From a virus, in the IMG/VR virus record IMGVR_UViG_3300027773_000004, positions 1 through 64,000 of that record: a DNA stretch of 64,000 bases; one strand, given 5' to 3'. Position 1 is the stretch's first letter. Each line of letters starts with the position of its first letter. The notes below the pieces were generated by a model. That model did not search any database, was not told where the DNA came from, and saw nothing but the letters and a program-made list of their open reading frames with translations. Made by a program: the position numbers and the translations under genes. This document shows, piece by piece, positions 22,143-31,158 of this stretch.

Positions 22143-24610
22143 TGCGGCGCATCGTTCTCGCCGCCGCGCTCTTCGCGCTGGTGTCGAGCCCGGCCTGGGC
22201 GACGGTCTACCACGTCCAGCAGACCGGCTCCGACAGCAACCCCGGCACCTCCGGAAGCCCGTTCCAACACATCTGGAAAGGCATCTCGGCCGCGGTCGCG
22301 GGCGATACGGTGTGCGTCGATGACACCGCGACGTATGACGGGACGTTCGAAAACGGCCAGACCGGCGGGGCTTCGGATCAGCGCGTCGTGCATTTCGGCG
22401 GCAGCTCAGGCTCGCCAAGCGGGACATCCGGCAACCCGATCAAGCTTTCCGTACGCGCCGCCGATGGCTGTGCCGGCGGCAACGTCGTCACGATTTCCCG
22501 CCTCAACGGCCCGAGCGCCAGCAACAACCACGTCCTCTTCTACGGCATAGAAGTCGAGGGCGTGAATTATATCTCGATCCTCGGCAACCCGCTGCACGGC
22601 CCGACCTGCGTGTCGAGCTGCTGGAAAATCTACGGCGGCGACGATCAGGCGAATACGATCCTCGGCGGCGGCTATGCCGACAATCTCGCGGCGTGCGTCG
22701 CCAACCCCTCGGCCTTCATCTGCAACGGCAACGCCGTTGGCGCCTACGGGCACCACATCACGGTTGAAGGGGTCGAGGTCTACTTTCACGGCTCCTCGGG
22801 CATCGAGGGAGCGTCCAACGGTGGTGGCGCGCCGCAGGACTACCTGATCTACGCCTACAACGCGGCGCACGACAACGCCTACTATTCGCCGGCAGGCGGC
22901 TCCGGGATTTCATCTCTCCCCTTGGCGCTCGACAGCAGTCCCGGCATGACCTGCCCGGACGATACGTCGGGCAACCTCTATCACATCTGCGTCGTCGGCA
23001 ACTGGTCGTACAACAACAACGAGCAGGTCACCGAGACGCAGACCGGCCATCGTTCGGATGGCAACGGCATCATCATCGGCGGGACCTCGACCTATACCGG
23101 GTCGGTCCTGATCATGAACAACATCCTGACCGGAAACTCCGGCGACGGGGCGCACTGCATCAACGTGACGGCGGTATCCGGCGCGCCCGCCGCCTGCGAT
23201 CTCGTCTACAATACGGTCTATGAGAACCAGCAGTCGCCGAACGGGACGGGCGCGCTGCAATCCGGCTGCGCCGCGCCGTGCTCGGCCAACGGCGAAGTGG
23301 ACAGCAACAACAACTCGGCCCGCTACTTCGCGAATATCCTTTATTCGAAGAACACTACCGACAATTACACGATAGGTTCGCTCGGGACCGGCACTCTCGG
23401 CGGCAATTACAACGACCGTTTCCAGGGGGCGGGCGCAGCGGTCACGGGCGCGAACGACATTACCGGCGACCCGAAGCTGACCAGCCCCGGCTTCACCAGC
23501 GTGGCGAATTTCCATCTTCAGGCAGGATCGCCGGCGATTGGCGCAGCGGGCGGGTTCGCGGCACCGAGCGTCGATTTCTTCGGCACGACGCGCAGCAGCC
23601 CAACGGCGATGGGCGCGGTCGAGTTCGCAAGCGGCGGCACCCCGCTGTCGAGCGGCGGCATGATCTCCCTGTTCGGCGGCGGCGGTCCTTTCCTCGGCTA
23701 CACGCGCCAGACGGTGTGCTTTACCTCCTCGGCGACGTTCAACAAGAACAGCGACGGCTCGAACATCACCGTCGAGGCGATTGGCGGCGGCGGCGGCGGA
23801 GCCGGCTCGAACGGCGGCGTTTCTATCGGCGGGCCGGGCGGCGGCGGCGAGTACCGCGCCGCGTCGCTCGCGTATGCCTCAGGCACCAGCAAGGCCATCG
23901 TCATCGGCAGCGGCGGGGCTGGGGGAGCCCCGTCCGGGAACGGGACGGCTGGCGGCGCAACGACATGGGACAGCACCGTCGTTGTCGCCAATGGCGGCGG
24001 CGGCGGGACAGCGGCAGGCGCTGCGGGATCTGGCGGTTCCGGCGGCACCGGAACGACCGGCCACAATGGCGGATCGGGCGGGACCAACGATCAGGTCGGC
24101 TATGCCGCGGCCGGTGCTGGCGGTGCTGGCGGTCCGCATGGCGCGGGCGCGGCCGGCGGTGCCCAATCCGGCTCCAATCAAGGCGGCGCTGGCGGCGGCG
24201 CATCCGATGGCGGTAGCGTCGGGACGGCCGGCAGCGGCATCAACGGTCAGGCTGGCGGCGCGGCGCAGGACAGCACTGCGGGCGGCACTGGCGGAACCGG
24301 CGGCGCTTCCCCAACCGCGGGCGGTTCTGGTTCGCACGGATCGGGCGGCGGCGGTGGCGGCGGCTCGACGGCTGCGGTGACCGGCGGCACCGGTGGCGCT
24401 GGCGGCAATGGTGTCGGCGGCACAACGGCGATCAGCCCCGGCGGCGGCGGCGGCGGCGGCGGCGGCGTGCAGAACTCGGCGACCGGCGGCAACGGCGGTG
24501 TTGGCGGGAATTACGGCGGCGGCGGCGGAGCCGGCGGCTACAGCGCGACCGGTGGTGCCGGCGGCAATGGCGCGGCCGGCCAGCTTTGCGTCATCGGGAA
24601 TTTTCAGTAG
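22142..24610 (+). CDS. Secreted beta-helix protein with polyglycine C-terminal domain
   Basis: 822 aa. Signal peptide (ALVSSPAWA, cleavage after Ala20). Residues about 21-500 form a right-handed parallel beta-helix: VYHVQQTGSDSNPGTSGSPF opens it as in DUF1565/pectate-lyase-like proteins, ending with LQAGSPAIGAAG. From about 535 on comes a Gly-rich domain (TFNKNSDGSNITVEAIGG) followed by ~270 residues of GG-rich repeats resembling polyglycine-II sandwiches of phage adhesins. A depolymerase or receptor-binding adhesin is likely; no catalytic residues could be assigned. Confidence 0.75.
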   Translation: MRRIVLAAALFALVSSPAWATVYHVQQTGSDSNPGTSGSPFQHIWKGISAAVAGDTVCVDDTATYDGTFENGQTGGASDQRVVHFGGSSGSPSGTSGNPIKLSVRAADGCAGGNVVTISRLNGPSASNNHVLFYGIEVEGVNYISILGNPLHGPTCVSSCWKIYGGDDQANTILGGGYADNLAACVANPSAFICNGNAVGAYGHHITVEGVEVYFHGSSGIEGASNGGGAPQDYLIYAYNAAHDNAYYSPAGGSGISSLPLALDSSPGMTCPDDTSGNLYHICVVGNWSYNNNEQVTETQTGHRSDGNGIIIGGTSTYTGSVLIMNNILTGNSGDGAHCINVTAVSGAPAACDLVYNTVYENQQSPNGTGALQSGCAAPCSANGEVDSNNNSARYFANILYSKNTTDNYTIGSLGTGTLGGNYNDRFQGAGAAVTGANDITGDPKLTSPGFTSVANFHLQAGSPAIGAAGGFAAPSVDFFGTTRSSPTAMGAVEFASGGTPLSSGGMISLFGGGGPFLGYTRQTVCFTSSATFNKNSDGSNITVEAIGGGGGGAGSNGGVSIGGPGGGGEYRAASLAYASGTSKAIVIGSGGAGGAPSGNGTAGGATTWDSTVVVANGGGGGTAAGAAGSGGSGGTGTTGHNGGSGGTNDQVGYAAAGAGGAGGPHGAGAAGGAQSGSNQGGAGGGASDGGSVGTAGSGINGQAGGAAQDSTAGGTGGTGGASPTAGGSGSHGSGGGGGGGSTAAVTGGTGGAGGNGVGGTTAISPGGGGGGGGGVQNSATGGNGGVGGNYGGGGGAGGYSATGGAGGNGAAGQLCVIGNFQ

Positions 24611-25072
24611 ATGACTTGGTCCTACAATGCGGTTGGGGTCGGTTCGTCGCAGAAAGACCAAGTGCGCCTGCTGATCGGCGACACCAACTCGACAAATCCG
24701 CTGCTGCAGGATGAAGAGATCGCATTCGATCTGACGCAGGTGCCGACGGTGTACGGCGCCGCCGCGATGGCCTGCTCCCAAGTGGCCGCAAAATTCTCCT
24801 CGCTTGCCGATCAGTCGGCGGGGCAAACGAAAATCGCCTACAGCCAGCGCGCAAAGGCCTACCGCGCCATGGCCGCCGAATACAAGAACCTCGCGGCAGC
24901 CCGCGGGGGCGGCATGCCGTACGCCGGCGGCATCAGCATTTCCGACAAGGCGCAGCAGACGCAGGACAGCGATCGCGTGCCGCCGAACTTCAACATCGGC
25001 ATGACGGACGATTTTCTCCCGGTGGCACCCGTAGGACCGGAAACCCAGGCCGAGATCGACGAGGTCGAATAA
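24611..25072 (+). CDS. Head-tail connector (gp6-like adaptor)
   Basis: 153 aa. DQVRLLIGDTNSTNPLLQDEEI at residues 16-37 is the usual opening of HK97 gp6/SPP1 gp15-type adaptors, followed by AAAMACSQVAAKFSSLADQS and a helical AKAYRAMAAEYKNLA. It joins portal and tail. It abuts the preceding stop directly and the next gene starts with GTG right after its TAA. Confidence 0.8.
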   Translation: MTWSYNAVGVGSSQKDQVRLLIGDTNSTNPLLQDEEIAFDLTQVPTVYGAAAMACSQVAAKFSSLADQSAGQTKIAYSQRAKAYRAMAAEYKNLAAARGGGMPYAGGISISDKAQQTQDSDRVPPNFNIGMTDDFLPVAPVGPETQAEIDEVE

Positions 25073-25435
25073 GTGGCCGACCCGCAGGCGCTCTACGACC
25101 GCACCGTCACGATCACCCGGCCGGCGCTTGCCACGACCTCGGGCGACGCCGGCTATCTCGGCCTCGAAGAGGCCAACGAGACGGTCATCGCCAGCAACAT
25201 CCCGGCGAGCATCCAGTTCGACCGGCACGGTACCCGACCCGATGCGCGCGTCCCCTCGGATGCCGAGGGCCGCACCCTGTGGAAAATCTTTCTTCCGGTC
25301 ACCCCTGCGCTTCCCCTCGGGTCGCTTCGACAAACTGATGTCGTGACCGACGATCAGGGGCTGCGCTACCAGATCGAGGCGCCTTACTGGACCGCCCTCG
25401 GCTACGACATTCGGGCCGAGCTGCTGACCGCGTAA
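25073..25435 (+). CDS. Head-closure/neck protein, 120 aa
   Basis: GTG start right after the adaptor. Beta-rich (RTVTITRPALATTSGD, GRTLWKIFLPVTPALPLG, RYQIEAPYWTALGYDIRAEL). Size and position match head-tail joining stopper proteins. Family assignment rests on position and pattern. Confidence 0.65.
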   Translation: MADPQALYDRTVTITRPALATTSGDAGYLGLEEANETVIASNIPASIQFDRHGTRPDARVPSDAEGRTLWKIFLPVTPALPLGSLRQTDVVTDDQGLRYQIEAPYWTALGYDIRAELLTA

Positions 25436-25450
25436 CGTGACGGAGCGCGC

Positions 25451-26356
25451 ATGGCAGACCTCGTCGATGTCTGCAACGCGCTCAAATCGATCGCGCTGAC
25501 GGCATTGGGCATCCCCAGCGGCGGCGGTCTTTCGACGGTCGTGCCGAACACCCTGATTGCGATCGGCAACGGCTGGCCCACGGAAGCGACCCTCAACGGC
25601 ATCGCCGCCAGCTACAGCGCCGCCAACCCACAGGCGCTGATCTCGATCTACCCAGTCCCGAACGGGTTCCGGAACCTCACCCGCAACCCAGCCAAGTGGC
25701 AGGAACTGTCGCGCCCAACCGCGACGCTGACGATCACCGTCGCGGGCGATACGCTGACCATCGGCGGCGCGGCGCCGGGAGCGAACGGCGCTGTTCAGAA
25801 CGTCGCCGCCATCGTCGGGTTCGGCACCGCCTATCAGGGCTTCGTCTACCAGACGACCCCATCCGATACGCTGAACACCATCGCCGCTTCCCTCGCGGCT
25901 CTCATCAACGCCGCCACTCCCGCGTCCGCAGTGGGAGAGGTCATCACGATCCCGGCCGCGTTTTCGATCATCGGCCGCATCGGCGTGACCGGCACCGCGA
26001 TCCGCGAAATCTCGCGCCAGGCGCAGATGGTCGACCTGCACGTGTGGACCCCGACCCCCGCCTTGCGCGACCAGATCGGCATCCCGCTCCGGCAGGCACT
26101 GAGTGCGCAATTCACCGCCGGCTGCATCGAGTGGGTGACCCTCGCCGACGGCTCCGGCATGCGCATCACGATGGGCGCCGACCACTGGCTCGACGATCCG
26201 GAAAAGGCGAACCTTTATCGCCGCATCATCGGGGTCGAGTGCGACTACGCCACGACGCAAACGATAGCGGCGGCGGAGATCATCGTCATGGAAAGCCAGA
26301 CCGAGATGGGCAACAGCACCCTCGGTACGGCACCCTCGATCACCTTCACCAATTGA
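25451..26356 (+). CDS. Neck/tail-terminator-region protein, 301 aa
   Basis: N-terminus ADLVDVCNALKSIALTAL resembles tail-terminator-like proteins. Residues 85-165 look like an inserted beta domain (TLTITVAGDTLTIGGAAPG). The C-terminal part has QMVDLHVWTPTPALRDQIG and a long helix/strand with IGVECDYAT. Probably tail completion at the neck. The insert resembles the one in the tail sheath (GDTLTI versus GDIPTLTF), so a shared virion-surface domain is possible. Confidence 0.6.
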   Translation: MADLVDVCNALKSIALTALGIPSGGGLSTVVPNTLIAIGNGWPTEATLNGIAASYSAANPQALISIYPVPNGFRNLTRNPAKWQELSRPTATLTITVAGDTLTIGGAAPGANGAVQNVAAIVGFGTAYQGFVYQTTPSDTLNTIAASLAALINAATPASAVGEVITIPAAFSIIGRIGVTGTAIREISRQAQMVDLHVWTPTPALRDQIGIPLRQALSAQFTAGCIEWVTLADGSGMRITMGADHWLDDPEKANLYRRIIGVECDYATTQTIAAAEIIVMESQTEMGNSTLGTAPSITFTN

Positions 26357-26365
26357 GGCCAGACC

Positions 26366-26935
26366 ATGCAAGTCGGCGTCCTGACCACGGATTACGGCCC
26401 GCACCCGCCCGAAAAATGGGCGCGGATGACGGCTTGGATGATCGCCAACCACCTGATCGAGGTCGACGAGAAGAGCGCGTTGGCCAAGGCGATCGAGATC
26501 CGCGAGGCCCGGGACGACCTGGAGCGCAATCTCTACAAGGTGCTGAAGAGCCATCACCAAACCGTGCAGGACAAAGAGCGCGCCGCAGTGGCAGAGCACG
26601 GTCATGCCCGGCTCGACGGTGCGCCGCACGCGGCGGTGCACGACCACATCGACGTCGATGCGTGCGTTGAGGCTGTCGTGGATGAGGCCAAGCTTCATCC
26701 TGATCTGTTCGCGCACTTCGACAAGGAAGAGGTGCGGGCGATGCTGCGCGATCGATTGCTGATGGACTTTTCCTCCGTCGTCGATATCGAGCGCGACTGG
26801 CACGCCAACGGGCACAACATCGCTGCCGACGGTAGGGCCGTTCCGAACCCGGACCACGATCCACGGCACCCAAGCGTCCTCGCCTTCAAGGCGGCGCGCC
26901 ATCCGGGCGCCCATCCCTCTGCGGCGGAGGCGTAA
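26366..26935 (+). CDS. Unknown 189-aa His/Asp-rich protein
   Basis: Helical N-terminal half (WARMTAWMIANHLIEVDEKS) and a C-terminus rich in His and Asp (HNIAADGRAVPNPDHDPRHP). No family recognised. Direct continuity with the next gene (ATG follows TAA). Confidence 0.6.
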   Translation: MQVGVLTTDYGPHPPEKWARMTAWMIANHLIEVDEKSALAKAIEIREARDDLERNLYKVLKSHHQTVQDKERAAVAEHGHARLDGAPHAAVHDHIDVDACVEAVVDEAKLHPDLFAHFDKEEVRAMLRDRLLMDFSSVVDIERDWHANGHNIAADGRAVPNPDHDPRHPSVLAFKAARHPGAHPSAAEA

Positions 26936-27601
26936 ATGGCCGGAACGACCACCGCTTTCCCGACCAGCTTCAAGCAGGAACTTGCCCAAGGCATGCACTG
27001 CTTTACCGGGTCGCAAACCCCGACGGGCAACACGACGAACACGAGCACCGGGGTAACGTCGCTGTCGTCGCCGGCCAATCTCTGCCGCGGCATGGCGATT
27101 TCCGGCACGGGCATCCCGGCGAACACGTTCATCGCCGACCTCCCGACCTCGACGACCCTCACCCTGTCGCAGGCCGCGACCGCGACCAACAGCGGCACGA
27201 CGCTGACCTGCGCCGGCGACACGTTCAATGTCGCGCTGATCAAGAACGGCTGTGCCGGCACGTACGGCGCCGCCTCCACGAACTATTCGAACATCACCGG
27301 CAATTCTGACGAGGCAACCGGTGCCGGATACACGGCCGGCGGCCAGACGCTGACCGCCAACACCACCCCGGCGACTTCGGGAACCACGGCGTTCTGGTCG
27401 TGGAGCACGAACCCGTCCTGGGCCTCGGCGACCCTCGATGTCCAGGGCTGCATGTTCTACAACAATTCGACGCGAGCGGGCGCTGCGGGCCGCGCGGTGT
27501 ATGTCGGCGACTTCGGCGGCGAGCAGAAGGTCACCGCCGGCACCCTGACCCTGGTGCTGCCGACCAACAATTCGTCAAGCGCGATCTTGCGGATCAACTA
27601 A
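26936..27601 (+). CDS. Beta-rich virion/appendage protein, 221 aa
   Basis: Thr/Ser/Asn/Gly-rich, with four Cys and segments such as AISGTGIPANTFIADL and TTAFWSWSTNPSWASATLDV, typical of phage head- or tail-fibre modules. Its TAA overlaps the next ATG by one base. Likely external fibre; no catalytic motif. Confidence 0.6.
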   Translation: MAGTTTAFPTSFKQELAQGMHCFTGSQTPTGNTTNTSTGVTSLSSPANLCRGMAISGTGIPANTFIADLPTSTTLTLSQAATATNSGTTLTCAGDTFNVALIKNGCAGTYGAASTNYSNITGNSDEATGAGYTAGGQTLTANTTPATSGTTAFWSWSTNPSWASATLDVQGCMFYNNSTRAGAAGRAVYVGDFGGEQKVTAGTLTLVLPTNNSSSAILRIN

Positions 27602-28125
27602 TGCCGCGCGATTACACGGCCCTCAAGACTGCGTGGAACTCATCGACGCAGCCACCTTCCGGGGTCACCGGTACAGCGCTCATTGGTTCGATGACGAACC
27701 AGCAGAAGGCCGATGCCATTAACGGATGGGTCGTGGCCGGATCGAAGGTCGATGTGCCGATCGGATCGGTCATCGCCTATCTCGCCCTCCAGGGCAAACT
27801 GACGGGGTTGCAGACCTATGTCGCCGGGACCGGGCAGCAGCCGCAGTCGCTGGTCGCGGCAAAAGAGCTTCTGACGCTGCTCTCGACCCCGAGCATAACC
27901 TCGTTTCAGATGTCGAACCCGGCCACTGGTACCGCGGTCGAGAACTTTCTGAACGCGCTCGCCGCGGATAGCGCCAGCGGGATTGTTGCGGCCGACGTCA
28001 CGGCATTGCTCGCGATGGCGGACACGACAGTGCTGTGGCGCGTCGCTAACGGCTACGCGGACCCGATCACGATCATGGACCTGGAAGCGGCTGGACTCAT
28101 CCCTCTGGGAACTTACGGGGCCTAA
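27601..28125 (+). CDS. Unknown helical virion-region protein, 174 aa
   Basis: ATG at 27601 (shares a base with the previous stop). Residues SMTNQQKADAINGWVVAG and a set of amphipathic helices. Composition is less Gly/Thr-rich than its neighbours. Might be a minor tail or fibre-base protein. No family recognised. Confidence 0.6.
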   Translation: MPRDYTALKTAWNSSTQPPSGVTGTALIGSMTNQQKADAINGWVVAGSKVDVPIGSVIAYLALQGKLTGLQTYVAGTGQQPQSLVAAKELLTLLSTPSITSFQMSNPATGTAVENFLNALAADSASGIVAADVTALLAMADTTVLWRVANGYADPITIMDLEAAGLIPLGTYGA

Positions 28126-28128
28126 GTC

Positions 28129-28626
28129 ATGGCGAATCGAACCGCATGGACAGCAGGGAACGGCGCTGGCCTGACCTGGACCAGCGGTTTCGGCGCCGCC
28201 GATCTGACCAGCCTGCCTTCGGGCGACGTGGTGCTGTCTTCTGGAGCGGCCATCGCGAACGGCGCGAACCTTGATATGTTCGCCGACGCGTCGGTCGAAA
28301 TCACGATCGCATCGTCCACGCCATCGGCCGGTGCCTATATCGCGCTATGGATTGCCCCGCTCCAGGAAGACGGCACGACCTACGGCGACGGCCAGCTGAC
28401 CGCCGGCGTCCAGGCTGCTTACACGCCGCCCTGGGCTCCGGCCGCGATCATCCCGATCGAGAGCGGCACCGCCTTGACGAAGATGATGGGATCCGTCTCG
28501 GCGATCCTGCTGCCGCCGCGGAACTTCCTGTGGATCTTGGGCAACTTCACCGGGCTCACGTTCTCCGGTACTGCGGGTAACAACGTGATGAAGTTCATCA
28601 CCGAGAACGTCAACCTGAACAACTAG
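28129..28626 (+). CDS. Beta-rich virion protein, 165 aa
   Basis: N-terminus NRTAWTAGNGAGLTWTSGFG, central AYIALWIAPLQEDGTTYGDG, and a hydrophobic SAILLPPRNFLWILGNFTG. Pattern resembles phage appendage proteins with jelly-roll-like strands. Co-directional, 3 bp after the previous stop. Confidence 0.6.
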   Translation: MANRTAWTAGNGAGLTWTSGFGAADLTSLPSGDVVLSSGAAIANGANLDMFADASVEITIASSTPSAGAYIALWIAPLQEDGTTYGDGQLTAGVQAAYTPPWAPAAIIPIESGTALTKMMGSVSAILLPPRNFLWILGNFTGLTFSGTAGNNVMKFITENVNLNN

Positions 28627-28633
28627 GCCAGCG

Positions 28634-30463
28634 ATGTTCGCGCCGCTGGCCCTCAAATCGCGCCGCGCCGGAGGGATGCGGCCTGGGGTCCCGAAGATCG
28701 ACTGGAGCAACCCGCTTACGAAGGGGCTGGTTGCGTGCTTCTTCCCGGTCGGGAACAAGATTATCGATCTTGTGTCCGGCGTCTACCTGACGCCAACAGG
28801 AACCGTATCCCGGAGCCTCGGGCCGGAGGGCGTCGAAGCCAACAGCGCCGGAACGGGTTACTGGTCTCTGGCCGCCCTGCCGACGTGGCAGGTCACGACG
28901 CAGGGAACACTGCTGTACTCTGGCCGCATCCTGGCCCGGAGCTTCAGCAATTTTCGCATCTTCGGCCTCGACCCGAACCCGACCAACGCGTCTCCCTTTA
29001 CCGCGTTGACCATCTACGATGGCACCCCGGATATTCAGCTGGGATACAACAACGGTTCGGCATTCGAAGCCTTTACTTCCGGACCGAATCCGTCGAACGG
29101 CGATGTGGTCTCGATGGTCGTCACCCTGACGATGGGCGGCGCGGTCAACTGGTACAACAAGGGCGCGCCCGTATCGAGCGGCACAGCGGTCGCGGGAACG
29201 ATCGCCTATACCGCCGGCACGATGTACATCGGCGGCTCGTCGGCTGGCGACGGCGATTACGCCATGGCGCTTGCCGCTCTCTACAATGTTGCTATCCCGG
29301 CCTCGGCCGCGCAAGAACTCTCGCGGGACCCGACCCGGTTTCTGATATTCCCGGACGACGTTGTTTCGTCGATCTTAGGTGCTGCGGCACCCTCGCTTAT
29401 CAGCTTTCCGCTGACCGGGGTAGCGGCGGCAGGTGCGGTAGGCGGCCTCGTCCCGTCGGTCTTGATCAATCTTGGTACCGTGTCGGCGTCGGCCGCGGCG
29501 CAACCTCTTAGCCTCTCCGAGATCGCCAGCTTCGCGGGCGCGAGCGGGTCCAGTGCCGCCGGGTCGGTCGTAACGGCCGGGTCCGTAGCACTCAATAGCG
29601 CCGCGGGTTCCGGGGCATTTGGGGCCATCGCCGACGCCGACCAGCACAGCCTCTCAGCCGTTGCCGGGTCGGGCGCGGCAGGTACGCTGAGCGAATCTGC
29701 CGCCAATGCTCTGGCCGGACAATCCGGGGCGGGTGCGGTGGGTTCGCTCTCCGATGCGGCAAGCAATAGCTTATCGGGCGCAACCGGATTGGGCGCGAGC
29801 GGAATATTCGGTCCTGCCGAGTCTGTCACGCTCCCGGCGGCCACGGCTTCGGCCGCCGTTGGCGTTCTGAATGTGGATGCCGGCGGCTCGGCGTCAGTAG
29901 ATCTGACCGGCGCGAGCGTCTCGACGGCAGCGGGAACCCTCGGCTTCGCGAACGCCTTCACCCTGCCGGCAGCGACCGCTGCGACGGGAGCCGGATCGGT
30001 AGAAGGCTCGCCAGAGGCCGTAGGAGGCTCTGTAAGCGCGTCTGGCGCTGCCGGGGGAGTGGCAAGGGCAGAACAGATTCCTATCGCTGGAACCGCGGCT
30101 ATGGGCACCGCGGGGGCAGCCTCGGCCTCGTGGAATGGGTCACTCGGCTCGGCGAGTGCTACGGCGTCGGTTTCGTCGATCATCGACAGCGTCGTCGCCT
30201 CGCTGGTACGCGAAGCGGCTTTCGGCGCGGCTGGCACGATCACCGTGCAGGTGCCGACCAATGCTGTGCCGCTGACCGGCGTCGCGGCGATGGGCATCGC
30301 CGGCATTCTCGGCGTCCTCGCCTCGGCGGTTCAGGCGAATGCCAACCGGACCCTGAAGGCGATCGGAGCAGGCCGAACGGTGGCCGTGCCAGCAAGCGGC
30401 CGGCGCGTCGTCGCGCCCGGCCCAACACGGGCGGTCCGATGCGCAAGTTCATCGACGGCGTGA
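28634..30463 (+). CDS. LamG-like fibre protein with Ala/Gly/Ser repeat domain
   Basis: 609 aa. Residues 1-245 look like a concanavalin/LamG domain (IDWSNPLTKGLVACFFP, then GAPVSSGTAV, YTAGTMYIGGSSAGDGDYAM and ALYNVAIPASAAQ, a common end). From about 255 to 560 there are at least a dozen degenerate repeats of about 20-25 residues built on G-x-[AS]-G-A-x-G, for example GQSGAGAVGSLSDA and AVAGSGAAGTLSES. The tail is basic. Likely a long fibre: binding head plus repetitive shaft. No collagen GXY pattern. Confidence 0.7.
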   Translation: MFAPLALKSRRAGGMRPGVPKIDWSNPLTKGLVACFFPVGNKIIDLVSGVYLTPTGTVSRSLGPEGVEANSAGTGYWSLAALPTWQVTTQGTLLYSGRILARSFSNFRIFGLDPNPTNASPFTALTIYDGTPDIQLGYNNGSAFEAFTSGPNPSNGDVVSMVVTLTMGGAVNWYNKGAPVSSGTAVAGTIAYTAGTMYIGGSSAGDGDYAMALAALYNVAIPASAAQELSRDPTRFLIFPDDVVSSILGAAAPSLISFPLTGVAAAGAVGGLVPSVLINLGTVSASAAAQPLSLSEIASFAGASGSSAAGSVVTAGSVALNSAAGSGAFGAIADADQHSLSAVAGSGAAGTLSESAANALAGQSGAGAVGSLSDAASNSLSGATGLGASGIFGPAESVTLPAATASAAVGVLNVDAGGSASVDLTGASVSTAAGTLGFANAFTLPAATAATGAGSVEGSPEAVGGSVSASGAAGGVARAEQIPIAGTAAMGTAGAASASWNGSLGSASATASVSSIIDSVVASLVREAAFGAAGTITVQVPTNAVPLTGVAAMGIAGILGVLASAVQANANRTLKAIGAGRTVAVPASGRRVVAPGPTRAVRCASSSTA

Positions 30464-30543
30464 TGGCCGGCTTTGCCGCGGGCGTCTTCAGCGCCGTCGT
30501 CGAAGGGCTGATCCTGTTCTGGCTGCTGGGTGCGCCGCGGTAG
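30439..30543 (+). CDS. 34-aa membrane peptide
   Basis: ATG at 30439 inside the 3' end of the fibre gene, different frame. One transmembrane helix with small residues (MAGFAAGVFSAVVEGLILFWLL). Followed after 11 bp by a lipoprotein gene, with which it may form a membrane pair. Too short for family assignment. Confidence 0.5.
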   Translation: MRKFIDGVMAGFAAGVFSAVVEGLILFWLLGAPR

Positions 30544-30554
30544 CGGGAGGCAAC

Positions 30555-30791
30555 TTGCAACACGCTCTTGCTCTCGCGGGCTTCCTCGCCCTCGCCGGCT
30601 GCACCTACACCGTCAAAGACCCGGTTACCGGAGAGGTCATGGCGAAGTGCCACGACGGCGGCCTGTCGTTCTGCCAGGTGGCGCAGCCGCAAGGGACGAC
30701 CGTGATCAGCGGTTCCGGGCTGTTCAGCGGCAACATCGTGACCGGCGGCCTCGCCGTCGGCGGCGCTATCGGCGGACTGCTCGCGCAGTAG
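30555..30791 (+). CDS. Small phage lipoprotein
   Basis: TTG start with a strong RBS (GGGAGG). Signal MQHALALAGFLALAG-C with lipobox LAGC (Cys16), so the mature 63 aa would be lipid-anchored. It has two further Cys and a glycine-rich hydrophobic end (GLAVGGAIGGLLA). Candidate roles are superinfection exclusion or spanin-like disruption. It is far from the lysis genes, which favours exclusion; that is inference. Confidence 0.7.
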   Translation: MQHALALAGFLALAGCTYTVKDPVTGEVMAKCHDGGLSFCQVAQPQGTTVISGSGLFSGNIVTGGLAVGGAIGGLLAQ

Positions 30792-30805
30792 AGGAGGGGC
30801 CGCGC

Positions 30806-31141
30806 ATGTTTGTCGGCAACGACTTCTCTCCGATCGAGCCGGGCGACGTCGATACCTTCACCTTCGACGTAACCGCAATGCTCGGCGTCTCGACGATCGC
30901 CTCGGTCGATGTCGAGCTTCTGGCCACGCCGTTCGGCACCGCGACCGACAACGCGCCGGCCTCGCGTCTGATCGGCAGCGCGAACCACGCCACAGCCAAC
31001 GGCATCACGACGGTCAGCCAGGATGTCGGCAACTGCCTTGACGGGGTGATCTACCTGTTCCGGGTGACGGTCACGACCACCGACACACCGCCCCGCGTCC
31101 TGTCGGCCTACTCGCACATCCCTTGCCGGGTGGCGGCGTAA
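30806..31141 (+). CDS. Beta-sandwich-like protein, 111 aa
   Basis: ATG after GAGGAGGGG. FTFDVTAMLGVSTIASVDVEL and a closing GVIYLFRVTVTTTDT pattern suggest an Ig-like or fibronectin-like fold, frequent in virion surface proteins. No closer call. Confidence 0.6.
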   Translation: MFVGNDFSPIEPGDVDTFTFDVTAMLGVSTIASVDVELLATPFGTATDNAPASRLIGSANHATANGITTVSQDVGNCLDGVIYLFRVTVTTTDTPPRVLSAYSHIPCRVAA

Positions 31142-31158
31142 CTGAGGAGAAGCTCTCC

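Noticed and set aside
23879-27016. 1045-codon open frame on the minus strand
   Set aside because: It is antisense to the glycine-rich fibre and neck genes; low-complexity GC-rich coding DNA leaves the opposite frame free of stops. Its composition (Arg/Ala/Gly-rich) is not protein-like.
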